Of a DNA stretch of 16,648 bases, positions 1 through 6,744 are shown one piece after another; position 1 is the first letter of the stretch; each line of letters begins with the position of its first letter. The stretch is from DAOTXL01 sp034434895 (lineage in GTDB: Bacteria > Chloroflexota > Anaerolineae > JAAYZQ01): contig DAOTYI010000100.1 in assembly GCA_034434895.1 (NCBI GenBank), positions 1 through 16,648 of the forward strand, written 5' to 3'. Both the position numbers and the translations under genes were made by a program. The notes under the pieces are model-generated. The model made no database searches and was not told where the DNA came from. It saw only the letters and a list, made by a program, of their open reading frames with translations.

Positions 1-127
1 CCCCACCCCCGTTCAGGAGGCACCCGAAACGGGATCGGGGTGGGGGACCATTTTCCTGTGGGGCTTTGTCCTGGCCGGGCTGCTGGTGGTCTTTCGTCTG
101 TTGCGCGTGCGGAGCGTGCACAGTTGA
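1..127 (+). CDS. C-terminal end of a surface protein with a sortase-like sorting tail (5' truncated)
   Basis: The reading frame is open from the window edge to a TGA at 125-127, so only the last 41 residues are visible. They show a short Pro-rich stretch, an Ala-Pro-Glu-Thr-Gly pentapeptide, a hydrophobic helix of about 18 residues, then a short basic tail with three Arg. That order (xPxTG motif, membrane helix, positive tail) is the layout of a sortase cell-wall sorting signal, although the usual first Leu is Ala here. A partial sortase lies at the far end of the window. The body of the protein is outside the window, so its function is unknown. It could equally be an ordinary C-terminally anchored membrane protein. 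The frame is certain; the sorting role is inferred. Confidence 0.6.
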   Translation, partial: PTPVQEAPETGSGWGTIFLWGFVLAGLLVVFRLLRVRSVHS

Positions 128-268
128 TCCTGTCCAGGCACCCTCCCGCAGGCCTGGAAGAAATTCCAGCCTGAAATCGCTTGAAATATCCAACGGGCTG
201 GCCGATTTCAATTGGTTTGTCGGCCTGCGGGGGGTCTGAGTCCAGCGATCGGGATGTGGAGGTAAGAA
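128..268. other. Upstream region of the large secreted protein gene, with two inverted repeats
   Basis: This 141-base gap holds a 6-bp hairpin (CTGGAA 154-159, TTCCAG 164-169) and an 8-bp perfect inverted repeat (TGAAATCG 172-179, CGATTTCA 203-210) with a 23-base spacer. Neither is followed by a T-run, so I do not call a terminator. TTGAAA at 181-186 resembles a -35 box, but no acceptable -10 box lies at the right distance. A promoter is expected here but is not identified. Confidence 0.4.
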
Positions 269-3223
269 ATGCAGACCAAACGCCTGCTGATCCTTGCTCT
301 GGTGCTGGCCGGGGCGTGGGCCTTTGCGGCCTCGGCCTCGGGGAGTGGGCCGGCCGATAGCACCCCGACCGGTCCGCGCCCAACCCCGACGGCTGCCCTG
401 CTGCCCCCCGATTATGCTCCTTCCTCCCCGGCACAACCTGAGGCGCTGCCCGACCTGGTGGTGACAGGCATTGCCCTCTCCCCGGCCGATCCCTATGTGG
501 ACCAGGAGACCAAAGTCTTTGTAACCATCAAAAATATCGGCGCTGCCGATGTCCGGCCGGGCAACAACTTTTACCTCGATTTCTATATCAACCCGCCGAC
601 CGATGACCTGCGGGGTTTGCGTGGCGACTATTACTGGCCGGTGCAGGGGTATACCATGAAGGCCGGCCAGAGCGCGGTCTTTCAGGTCACGCTGCTGTTC
701 ACCGACAGCGTTTCCTACAACCTGTGGGCCCAGGTGGACACCCCCACGCCGCCGTCGCACCCGGTGGGCGACGTGGTGGAAGCGAATGAGGACAACAATA
801 TCCGGGGGCCGGAATATGTCACGGTCCGCACCCACTATGCCTGGGTGCAAAAAGACCATGTGGACTTTTTTCGCAACATGGCTTCCACCCTGGATGTGGT
901 GCCGGTGCTGGGGACCGTCGGCATCATCACCAACGCCCCAGGGCTGGAGATCAACGGCGACAGCGCCCTGGTCCTGGGCATCTTTGACGAACCCCCCAAA
1001 GCCTCATGGGGCCTGTCGCCCACCATCCCCTATTCCGACATGTTGGACTATAACATGATCTATCCCGACACCCGGGTCAACCTCACCACCACCAACGATC
1101 AGCGTTACCCGTTCATCCATGCCAGTGGCAACCTGGTGGTGGTGGTCTGGGAAGATGGGCAGAACGCCCCGATCTATGGCAAGGATGTCTTTTTGCGCTG
1201 GTCGGATGATGAAGGGGAGACCTGGCATGAGCCGATCCAGGTCAACGAGACGTTCGGGAACCATGACCGCAACGACCAGAAGAGCCCGGCTGTGGGGGTG
1301 GCACCCAGCGGCCTGATCGTCGTCGCCTGGCAGGACCATCGGGGGAGCAGTTTTGACATCTACACCCAGGTCTTTACCTACACCGGCACCACCCTGTATC
1401 CCTGCCATGCCAACGGCGACTGTTCTTCGCCCTGTGACCTGGCGGCCGAGGCGTGCAACTATCGGGTGGATACCGATGCCAACAACCGGGATCAGATCAT
1501 GCCCGACATTGCCGTGGACCAGAACAATATCTTTTACATCGTCTGGCAGGATCGGCGCAACAACAACGATGATATCTTTGCCGTGCGCTCCTACACCTCG
1601 ACCGTCCCCTGCCCATTGAATCGGAAGGGGTTGGGTTTTCGGCCCCACCTGCCGGCCGGGCAACCTGCCTCGCCCGATCAGGTCTATCTGTGCTGGGGGG
1701 ACGACACCCGGATTCACGACGACCCCACCCTGACCAAACAATCGTCGCCCTCTGTGGCCGCCGTGAAAGCGCTTGAGGTCACCGGTATTGAGTATATCGT
1801 CATCCCGCCGCCGAACCCCGGCGAACCGCCCCAACTGGTCGTCACCCACATCTATTCAGAAGAGGTCACTTACGTGACGGTGGTCTGGGAGGACTGGCGT
1901 GAAGGGGATGCGGACATCTACACGACCTACTCACGGGATGCCGGGGAGACCTTTGGGATGGATTGGCGCCTGAACAATGACAAGGCGGAGAATTCGACCA
2001 ACGGCATTGCTCAACTGGCGCCGGCGGTGGCGCTCAATTCGTGGCTGAAACAGATCACCCTTGTTGCACCGACGCCCTATGGGGATGCCCAGGGGGAAGC
2101 CATAGTGCCGGTGACGACGATCCACATTGTCTGGCAGGACTTTCGGCACAGCACCGACCTGTCGCTGAGCAACAACCCTGACATCTATTACGCCGCCTTC
2201 ACTATCGAGCCGGATCCCATGTGTCCCTGGCCGATTATCTGGACGGAACAGACCGAGCAGGTGCAGCTCAACAAAAATGACACCCGGAGCTGGCAGACCG
2301 GGCCGGTGTGGCAGGGGGAGCCGGATGTGGCTGCCACCGCTAGCTGTGGGCCGTTGGGAGAATCGGCAGGATACAACGCCTATGTGGTCTGGGCCGATGG
2401 CCGTAACTATGGGGGTGAGCTTGAGAACCTGGACATCTATTTCCAACTTTTCAGCAGCGTGGGGGCGCCTTCCGAATTTGTGGGGGAGAACAATATCGTG
2501 GTGAACGACCATGCCCGCCTGCACGACTTTCACACCGGCCAGTACACGACCTACCGCCGGGACCTGCCGCCCCACGCCCGGCAACGGAACCCTTCCATTG
2601 CGGCGACTATGGTGGTTGACTGTTTCAATCTCTCTGGCTACCTTTATGTGGTCTGGGATGATGACCGCCTGGCCGACCCGTTTGTCAATCGCAACATCTA
2701 TTTCGCCCGCTCGAACCTGATGTTTGGGGGGCACTATCGTGTGTACACGGCGCCTTCAGGCGCCCCTCCCGACACACCGGGGCAGGGAGAACGGTATGGC
2801 TCCGGGGCGTTCATCTCCGAGATCTTTGACAGCGGGTCGCCCGACACGATCTGGTATGTGGCCGACTGGCACGCTGTGACCGATGACGGGACTTATATCA
2901 CCCTGCAGACGCGGCTGGGCAATACCCGCCAGCAGGTGTTGAACAGCGACTGGTATCCCAAGCGTTTCCCCTACCCGGATGATCCCATCAGCAAGGGGGC
3001 GCCGCTGCAGGGCTATGATGCCCCCGGACAGCACATCGAGGATGCGGCCGGCCACTATTTCCCGCAGGCCCGCTTCATCCAGTATCGGATCAACTTCTGG
3101 GCGCGCGATATGGCGCCCTCGCCATCTGCTGTTGAGCTGCATACCCCGGCCCTGTTCGATGTCATCCTGCACTACGAGCGTCCGCCGGTCATCTATCTGC
3201 CGGCCATCTACAAGAAATATTGA
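269..3223 (+). CDS. Secreted CARDB protein with seven propeller-like repeats and a Tyr-Leu-Pro C-terminal tail
   Basis: This 984-residue protein starts at ATG 269, five bases after a GGAGGT ribosome site. Residues 1-24 form a signal peptide, followed by a Pro/Thr-rich linker (about 27-60) and a CARDB-type adhesion domain (about 60-187, opening Leu-Pro-Asp-Leu-Val-Val). The middle carries seven copies of a pattern like VVW-E/Q-D-x-R followed by Asp-Ile-Tyr, near residues 289, 350, 423, 537, 619, 705 and 793. This suggests a sialidase/BNR-like beta-propeller. Asp-box-like SDDEGETW and SRDAGETF segments follow repeats 1 and 4. A four-Cys insert lies near residues 380-395. After a C-terminal beta-rich region the protein ends VIYLPAIYKKY, a tail like that of the glycosidase-like protein at 11860-13311. 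No catalytic sialidase triad is evident, so a binding or adhesive role is more likely than an enzyme. It is probably extracellular. The fold is inferred from the repeats alone. Confidence 0.85.
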   Translation: MQTKRLLILALVLAGAWAFAASASGSGPADSTPTGPRPTPTAALLPPDYAPSSPAQPEALPDLVVTGIALSPADPYVDQETKVFVTIKNIGAADVRPGNNFYLDFYINPPTDDLRGLRGDYYWPVQGYTMKAGQSAVFQVTLLFTDSVSYNLWAQVDTPTPPSHPVGDVVEANEDNNIRGPEYVTVRTHYAWVQKDHVDFFRNMASTLDVVPVLGTVGIITNAPGLEINGDSALVLGIFDEPPKASWGLSPTIPYSDMLDYNMIYPDTRVNLTTTNDQRYPFIHASGNLVVVVWEDGQNAPIYGKDVFLRWSDDEGETWHEPIQVNETFGNHDRNDQKSPAVGVAPSGLIVVAWQDHRGSSFDIYTQVFTYTGTTLYPCHANGDCSSPCDLAAEACNYRVDTDANNRDQIMPDIAVDQNNIFYIVWQDRRNNNDDIFAVRSYTSTVPCPLNRKGLGFRPHLPAGQPASPDQVYLCWGDDTRIHDDPTLTKQSSPSVAAVKALEVTGIEYIVIPPPNPGEPPQLVVTHIYSEEVTYVTVVWEDWREGDADIYTTYSRDAGETFGMDWRLNNDKAENSTNGIAQLAPAVALNSWLKQITLVAPTPYGDAQGEAIVPVTTIHIVWQDFRHSTDLSLSNNPDIYYAAFTIEPDPMCPWPIIWTEQTEQVQLNKNDTRSWQTGPVWQGEPDVAATASCGPLGESAGYNAYVVWADGRNYGGELENLDIYFQLFSSVGAPSEFVGENNIVVNDHARLHDFHTGQYTTYRRDLPPHARQRNPSIAATMVVDCFNLSGYLYVVWDDDRLADPFVNRNIYFARSNLMFGGHYRVYTAPSGAPPDTPGQGERYGSGAFISEIFDSGSPDTIWYVADWHAVTDDGTYITLQTRLGNTRQQVLNSDWYPKRFPYPDDPISKGAPLQGYDAPGQHIEDAAGHYFPQARFIQYRINFWARDMAPSPSAVELHTPALFDVILHYERPPVIYLPAIYKKY

Positions 3224-3235
3224 CGAGGGGGAGAT

Positions 3236-4009
3236 ATGTTGAAACTGGCCATCACCGGCAAAGGGGGCGTGGGCAAGACGACCCTGGCTGCCCTGCTGGC
3301 TTATCTGTTTGCCGAGCGCGGCCACAAGGTCCTGGCCATTGATGCCGATCCGGCCACCGGCCTGGCGGTTGCCTGCGGCGTGCCGCCAGAACAGGCAGCC
3401 CAGATCACCCCTGTCGCTGAGATGGAGGATCTGATCTACGAGCGCACCGGGGCACGCAAAGGGGAGGTCGGCGGCTTTTTCAAGCTGAACCCGCGCGTGG
3501 ATGACATCCCCGACCGCTTTGCGGTGACGGTGGATGGCATTCGCATCCTGACGATGGGCACGGTCAAGACCGGCGGCACAGGCTGCCTGTGCCCGGAGAA
3601 TGCGCTGCTGCGCAGCCTGGTCACCCATCTGCTGCTGCGCCGCGATGAGGTGCTGATTATGGACATGGAGGCCGGGGTGGAACATCTGGGGCGCGGCACG
3701 GCCAGCGCTGTGGATGCTTTGATCGTCGTCGTTGAGCCGGGCTACCGCAGCCTCCAGACGGCCCATACCATCCGCGCCCTGGCCCGCGATCTCGGCATCG
3801 GGCGCATCTATGCCGTGGGCAACAAGGTGACCTCAGAAGCGGACCGGGCCTTTATCAGCAGCCAGTTGTCCGGGTTCCACCTGCTCGGCTTCCTGTCCAG
3901 CGACCCTCAGGCCCTGGAAGCCGACCGCCGGGGCCAGGCGGTGTTTGCCCTCGCCCCCCAGCTCCTGGTCGAGGCGCGGGCGATTGTTGACCGTTTGGCC
4001 GCTCTGTGA
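3236..4009 (+). CDS. cooC: CooC-type ATPase for nickel insertion into carbon monoxide dehydrogenase
   Basis: A 257-residue cytoplasmic P-loop ATPase of the SIMIBI (MinD/NifH/CooC) class. It has a deviant Walker A motif GKGGVGKTT at residues 8-16 with the signature Lys9, an IDADP switch region at 35-39, and an MDMEAGVEHLGRGT segment typical of CooC. A Cys-Leu-Cys motif (Cys117, Cys119) matches the CXC pair that binds metal at the CooC dimer interface. CooC proteins use ATP to load nickel into the C-cluster of CO dehydrogenase, so the organism probably has a CODH or CODH/acetyl-CoA synthase; none is in this window. The ATG at 3236 follows a strong GAGGGGGAG site. The gene starts 12 bases after the large secreted protein gene and is probably cotranscribed with it, an unexplained pairing. 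A related MinD-like ATPase with another target is the alternative. Confidence 0.85.
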   Translation: MLKLAITGKGGVGKTTLAALLAYLFAERGHKVLAIDADPATGLAVACGVPPEQAAQITPVAEMEDLIYERTGARKGEVGGFFKLNPRVDDIPDRFAVTVDGIRILTMGTVKTGGTGCLCPENALLRSLVTHLLLRRDEVLIMDMEAGVEHLGRGTASAVDALIVVVEPGYRSLQTAHTIRALARDLGIGRIYAVGNKVTSEADRAFISSQLSGFHLLGFLSSDPQALEADRRGQAVFALAPQLLVEARAIVDRLAAL

Positions 4010-4224
4010 GATAATAAGCCCGGTGGGGGGCTGGGACCATTGACATCAAGTGAAGGCGCGGGCGATTGGAAATCGCACCGGGTAGCCGAAGGCATTGCCT
4101 TCGGCTCCGGATTGAAGTGTGCCGCAATGGGCTGCTCGCCCTGTTGCCGGCCATTTTCTAACCTGTGGGAGGGTAGCGGGTAGGTAGTTACCGGCGGGAG
4201 CAGAAAGAGAAGGGAGAATGGGGT
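4010..4224. other. Intergenic region between cooC and the KaiC-like gene
   Basis: This 215-base gap holds two adjacent hairpins (4062-4076 and 4084-4106, annotated separately) and, near its end, a purine-rich ribosome site for the next gene. A perfect TTGACA occurs at 4040-4045, but the hexamer 17 bases further on (CGATTG) is a poor -10 box, so I do not call a promoter. No T-run follows either hairpin, so transcription from cooC may read through. Confidence 0.4.
4062..4106. repeat. REP-like double hairpin
   Basis: Two hairpins lie 7 bases apart. The first is GCGATT-GGA-AATCGC (4062-4076), a perfect 6-bp stem. The second (4084-4106) is a perfect 11-bp inverted repeat about a single central T, left arm AGCCGAAGGCA. 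Neither has a following T-run. The second closely resembles the hairpin at 6460-6478, with a compensating base-pair change in the stem. This points to a dispersed REP-like element rather than a terminator. A role in RNA stability is possible but inferred. Confidence 0.55.
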
Positions 4225-4965
4225 ATGGTTGAAAAGCAACGGGTGTCACTGGGTATCCCCGGCCTGGATGAGATGCTGGGGGGTGGGTTGCTCCCCGGCG
4301 CGGTGGCCTTGATCCAGGGAGCGCCAGGCACGGGCAAAACCACGTTGGGGATGCAGTTCCTGCACCACGGAGTGACCCAGGCTGATGAGGCCGGCCTGTT
4401 GATCACCTTCGAGCAGTTTCCACACACCCTGTACCGTGATGCTCTGGCCCACGGCTGGAATCTGCGCGAGCTGGAACAGGCGGGCAAACTGCGGGTGGTG
4501 TTCACCTCCCCTCAGGTGTTCCTGTCCAGCCTGCAATCACCCATCAGCCCTATCAACAACGCCATCCAGGAGATGGATGTCAGGCGGGCGGTGATTGATA
4601 GCGTCACCCACTTTCAGGCCCTTTCTCCTGACCCTGTGGAACTGCGGGCGTTTTACAACCATCTGATCAACGGCCTGCGCCGCGAAGGGATCACCTCGCT
4701 GCTGTTGAGTGAAGATGGCGGCCCCGATTTTGTGCGCAGCGATCGGGGACGGCTGGCCTTTATCGTGGACTCGGTGATCCTCCTGCGCTATGTGGAGATT
4801 GACAGCGTCATGCAACGGGCGGTAGCGGTGCTCAAGACCAGGGGGAGCGGTCACGACAACTCCATCCGCCGCTTTGAAATCAGGCGGGGTGGATTGGCCG
4901 TCTATGAGACCTTCAAGGGGCGGGAGGGGTTGCTCAGCGGCATCCCACGGCGCGCGGCCATCTGA
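4225..4965 (+). CDS. Single-domain KaiC/RecA-like ATPase
   Basis: A 246-residue protein of the KaiC family, RecA-type ATPases that usually act as oligomers in signalling or DNA-related processes. The N-terminus IPGLDEMLGGG (11-21) is the KaiC opening motif. Walker A is GAPGTGKTT at 32-40 (Lys38), and a Walker B-like VIDS segment lies near residue 119. Where KaiC has two adjacent catalytic Glu residues after a Thr-Phe, this protein has Glu63-Gln64, so the second acidic residue is replaced. It has one domain, about half the size of cyanobacterial KaiC, so it is not a clock protein by structure; no kaiA or kaiB is nearby. ATG 4225 is preceded by AAGGGAG at a suitable distance. A strong terminator follows within ten bases. 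The cellular role is unknown. Confidence 0.87.
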   Translation: MVEKQRVSLGIPGLDEMLGGGLLPGAVALIQGAPGTGKTTLGMQFLHHGVTQADEAGLLITFEQFPHTLYRDALAHGWNLRELEQAGKLRVVFTSPQVFLSSLQSPISPINNAIQEMDVRRAVIDSVTHFQALSPDPVELRAFYNHLINGLRREGITSLLLSEDGGPDFVRSDRGRLAFIVDSVILLRYVEIDSVMQRAVAVLKTRGSGHDNSIRRFEIRRGGLAVYETFKGREGLLSGIPRRAAI

Positions 4966-4970
4966 GCACA

Positions 4971-5003
4971 AACGCTCCGCCTGGCTGACAGGCGGAGCGT
5001 TTT
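4971..5003. terminator. Bidirectional intrinsic terminator
   Basis: A perfect 13-bp stem, AACGCTCCGCCTG (4971-4983) with CAGGCGGAGCGTT (4989-5001), encloses the 5-base loop GCTGA. TTTT at 5000-5003 follows on the plus strand and TTT on the minus strand. It sits between the stops of the convergent KaiC-like and GNAT genes, so it can end transcripts from both sides. Confidence 0.93.
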
Positions 5004-5020
5004 GATTGGTAGAGTCCGCG

Positions 5021-5437
5021 TCAGGCGTTCAGCACCTGGTCAATCGGATAGGCGTGCATGACACGGGTGGTCTGGCGAAAGTTCATCTTTTTCCAAAAGT
5101 CAGCATCGCCCGGCACAATGACCGAGATGCTGCTTGCGTTCCGCTCTTTGAACCGCCGCGCAATTTCCAACACCAATGCCCGACCGATCCCCCGCCGTTG
5201 ATAGGCTGGATGCACTGAGGCCAAGTAGATCACTGCCCGCGAACCATCATAAGTCCCCCGGATCATGCCCACCACTTTGCCCTCCTCCTCGGCGACGAGG
5301 AACTCGGCTGCGGCGCACTGATGGACGCGCAACATCGCCTCTGGCCTGTCCATGTCCGGGTGACCGTACTGCTGATTTGCCTTCAGGATGTCAACCAGGG
5401 CTTCTACATCGTCCGGCCGAAAGTCACGGATCTGCAT
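5021..5437 (-). CDS. GNAT-family N-acetyltransferase
   Basis: A 138-residue GNAT-fold protein, the usual size for a single-domain acetyltransferase that moves an acetyl group from acetyl-CoA to an amine. The acetyl-CoA pyrophosphate loop is clear: VHPAYQRRGIGRA, with the Q/RxxGxG/A core at Gln80-Arg81-Arg82-Gly83-Ile84-Gly85. The C-terminal part, with the FWKKMNF segment, fits the last strands of the fold. The open frame reaches 5467, but I place the start at ATG 5437 because GGGAGGTGG lies just upstream and the protein then opens MQIRDFRPDD, a typical GNAT N-terminus. It is the last gene of a three-gene minus-strand group, 53 bases after the YtxH gene. The acetylated substrate cannot be told from the sequence. 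Confidence 0.9.
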   Translation of the reverse strand: MQIRDFRPDDVEALVDILKANQQYGHPDMDRPEAMLRVHQCAAAEFLVAEEEGKVVGMIRGTYDGSRAVIYLASVHPAYQRRGIGRALVLEIARRFKERNASSISVIVPGDADFWKKMNFRQTTRVMHAYPIDQVLNA

Positions 5438-5474
5438 CTTCTTGCCACCTCCCTCAGGCCAGCCCACGCTGATG

Positions 5475-5490
5475 GGTCAGCGGTCAGCGG
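5475..5490. repeat. Short tandem heptamer
   Basis: GGTCAGC occurs twice in a row (5475-5481, 5482-5488) and begins a third time, directly after the YtxH stop codon and before the GNAT gene. It is too short to assign a function. Confidence 0.4.
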
Positions 5491-5859
5491 TTATGAAGCT
5501 GTCCCCTCGGCTTCTTTTTCTATCCTGGACAACAGCTCTTCCTTCTTCTTACTGGCAGCCGTTTTGCCCTCTTCGACCGCCTGCCTGACCTTGGTCTGAA
5601 GCCTTTCCACCTTCTCCCTGGCCTGGGTTGAAATGACCCCGGCTCGCTCTCTGGCCTGGCCCTGCACCTCCTCCGCCCGCTTTCGAGCTTCTACGGTCAG
5701 GGTATCGGCTCGCTCTTTGAGCTCGATCCCCTTGTCGCGGATCAGGGTTCGTGTCTGCTCGCCCGATTGCGGCGCCAGCAGAAGGGCCGCCGCCGCGCCC
5801 ACCAGTGCGCCCACCAGGAATCCAGCAATAAAGTCTCCGCTACAACTGTTTTCTGCCAT
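5491..5859 (-). CDS. YtxH-domain small membrane protein
   Basis: A 122-residue protein with one Gly/Ala-rich membrane helix near the N-terminus (GFLVGALVGAAAALLLAP, about residues 12-29), followed by a long charged region rich in Lys, Glu, Arg and Ala that should form a coiled coil or extended helix (about 35-120). The LLLAPQSGEQTR junction is the hallmark of the YtxH family, often linked to stress in Gram-positive bacteria, but with no known biochemical activity. ATG 5859 is chosen because AGGAGG (5868-5873 on the complement) lies 8 bases upstream; the TTG at 5880 would place that site inside the gene. It lies 56 bases after the two-helix protein gene, probably in the same transcript. Confidence 0.85.
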   Translation of the reverse strand: MAENSCSGDFIAGFLVGALVGAAAALLLAPQSGEQTRTLIRDKGIELKERADTLTVEARKRAEEVQGQARERAGVISTQAREKVERLQTKVRQAVEEGKTAASKKKEELLSRIEKEAEGTAS

Positions 5860-5895
5860 CTGATCTTCCTCCTCGTACAATCTGTTTGCTCAGGG

Positions 5896-5917
5896 AACGC
5901 GGAGTTGATTCCGCGTT
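5896..5917 (-). other. Hairpin across the stop codon between two cotranscribed genes
   Basis: AACGCGGA (5896-5903) and TCCGCGTT (5910-5917) form a perfect 8-bp stem with a 6-base loop. It overlaps the TAA (5916-5918) of the upstream membrane protein gene. On the minus strand it is followed by CCCTGAGC rather than a T-run, so it is not a standard terminator. Attenuation or transcript processing are possible. Confidence 0.5.
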
Positions 5918-6368
5918 ATTCCTCTCCTGCTTCCTGAGATATAGCCTGCTGCCGCCCCTCTTTGCCCGCGCGGCCGACCAACACCTTGAACATCTGGCGC
6001 ACAGCCGAGGCGTAGCTGGCAGCCGTGACCACCGGCGTCACCAGGGTGTGGCTGACAAAGGAGGTGGTGCCGCGCACTGTGCTGACCGTCTGATTGGCCG
6101 ACTCCAGGATCGGCCTGACCTCGTCCCGCAGCAGAGCGATGAGGCTCTGGAGCTGAAGGATCAGAATGCCCAGGAACAGGCCGATGACGATGGTCATCAA
6201 CGCCAGAACGATGATCAAGATGTCGCGCAATACGGCTGTGAACCTGGGATGGGTGGCCAGGCCATAGCCGGCCGCACCGACGGCGGTCAGAATCAGGAGG
6301 ACGGCCAACGCGATCACCAGGGTCCTGCCGACCTTGTGGGGCGGCTTGTTCTCTGTCTCTGTTTCCAT
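5916..6368 (-). CDS. Small two-helix membrane protein of unknown function
   Basis: A 150-residue protein I do not recognise. It has a polar Glu-rich N-terminus, two hydrophobic segments (about residues 16-38 and 47-80), then a polar C-terminal half with amphipathic stretches such as LRDEVRPILESANQTVSTVRGTTSF. The layout loosely resembles DUF948-type membrane proteins, which often sit beside YtxH genes, as here. ATG 6368 is preceded by GGAG at 7 bases; a TTG codon just before it is less likely to be used. It is the first gene of the trio and sits downstream of a near-consensus promoter at 6509-6537. An envelope or stress role is only a guess from its YtxH neighbour. Confidence 0.78.
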   Translation of the reverse strand: METETENKPPHKVGRTLVIALAVLLILTAVGAAGYGLATHPRFTAVLRDILIIVLALMTIVIGLFLGILILQLQSLIALLRDEVRPILESANQTVSTVRGTTSFVSHTLVTPVVTAASYASAVRQMFKVLVGRAGKEGRQQAISQEAGEE

Positions 6369-6459
6369 CAAATTGCTCCGACTTTGTGGCTCAGGGTTGA
6401 ATCATCCCCAGGCAATGATCTCGACAATGTAAAAACAGGCCCCCCAACCCCTGGGGTCG

Positions 6460-6478
6460 CCGACGGCAACGCCGTCGG
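6460..6478. repeat. REP-like hairpin in the leader of the minus-strand trio
   Basis: CCGACGGC-AAC-GCCGTCGG is a perfect 8-bp stem with a 3-base loop. It lies between the minus-strand promoter and the first gene, so it is transcribed in the 5' leader. It matches the stem at 4084-4106 closely, and one C:G pair here is an A:T pair there. It is probably the same dispersed element family. Confidence 0.55.
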
Positions 6479-6508
6479 ATGGTGGAAGAGGTCGAGTCAA
6501 ACAAGATT

Positions 6509-6537
6509 ATTATAGCACTAATCAGAAAGGGGGTCAA
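6509..6537 (-). promoter_or_regulatory. Sigma-70-type promoter for the YtxH/GNAT group
   Basis: Read on the minus strand, TTGACC (6532-6537) and TATAAT (6509-6514) are separated by exactly 17 bases. The -10 box is perfect and the -35 box matches five of six. It points toward the gene starting at 6368, giving a leader of about 130 bases that contains the hairpin at 6460-6478. The stretch is A/T-rich against a GC-rich background. Confidence 0.85.
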
Positions 6538-6540
6538 ATT

Positions 6541-6736
6541 AGACACGGACGGACACGGACGGACACCGATTTTGCCTTCGATCACAGGAGGTACGCCGTT
6601 GACCCGGCAGGTTTACCACAAAGGCACCAGGACACGAAGAATTTGCCTTCGTGTCCTGGTGGTGAGCATGTCATCCATTGTACAGGCCCTGTTCGATCAT
6701 CCGTGTTCATCCATGAAATCTGTGTCATCCGTGTCC
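6541..6736. repeat. Nested palindromic repeat element (MITE-like or dispersed repeat)
   Basis: The left end carries two copies of the 10-mer ACACGGACGG (6543-6562). The right end (6718-6736), read in reverse, gives GGACACGGATGACACAGAT, so the ends form an imperfect terminal inverted repeat of about 18 bases. In the centre CACCAGGACACGAAG (6625-6639) and its exact complement (6647-6661) form a 15-bp stem with a 7-base loop. No coding frame of note is present. From memory, similar accumulations of CACGGA and ACCACAAAGG phrases occur between genes in many environmental bacterial genomes. No transposase or clear target duplication is seen. Confidence 0.65.
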
Positions 6737-6744
6737 TATAAAAG

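Noticed and set aside
2756..3766. Minus-strand open frame (336 codons) across the propeller gene and cooC
   Set aside because: It runs opposite the conserved CooC motifs and the CARDB/propeller protein and has no recognisable domain.
4040..4068. Possible promoter for the KaiC-like gene (perfect TTGACA at 4040)
   Set aside because: The hexamer at the 17-base spacing, CGATTG, is not an acceptable -10 box.
4062..4106. Possible intrinsic terminator after cooC
   Set aside because: Strong stems, but no T-run follows on either strand; a REP-like element fits better.
6541..6736. Possible CRISPR array
   Set aside because: The repeats are two adjacent 10-mers and palindromes, with no regular repeat-spacer spacing and no cas genes.
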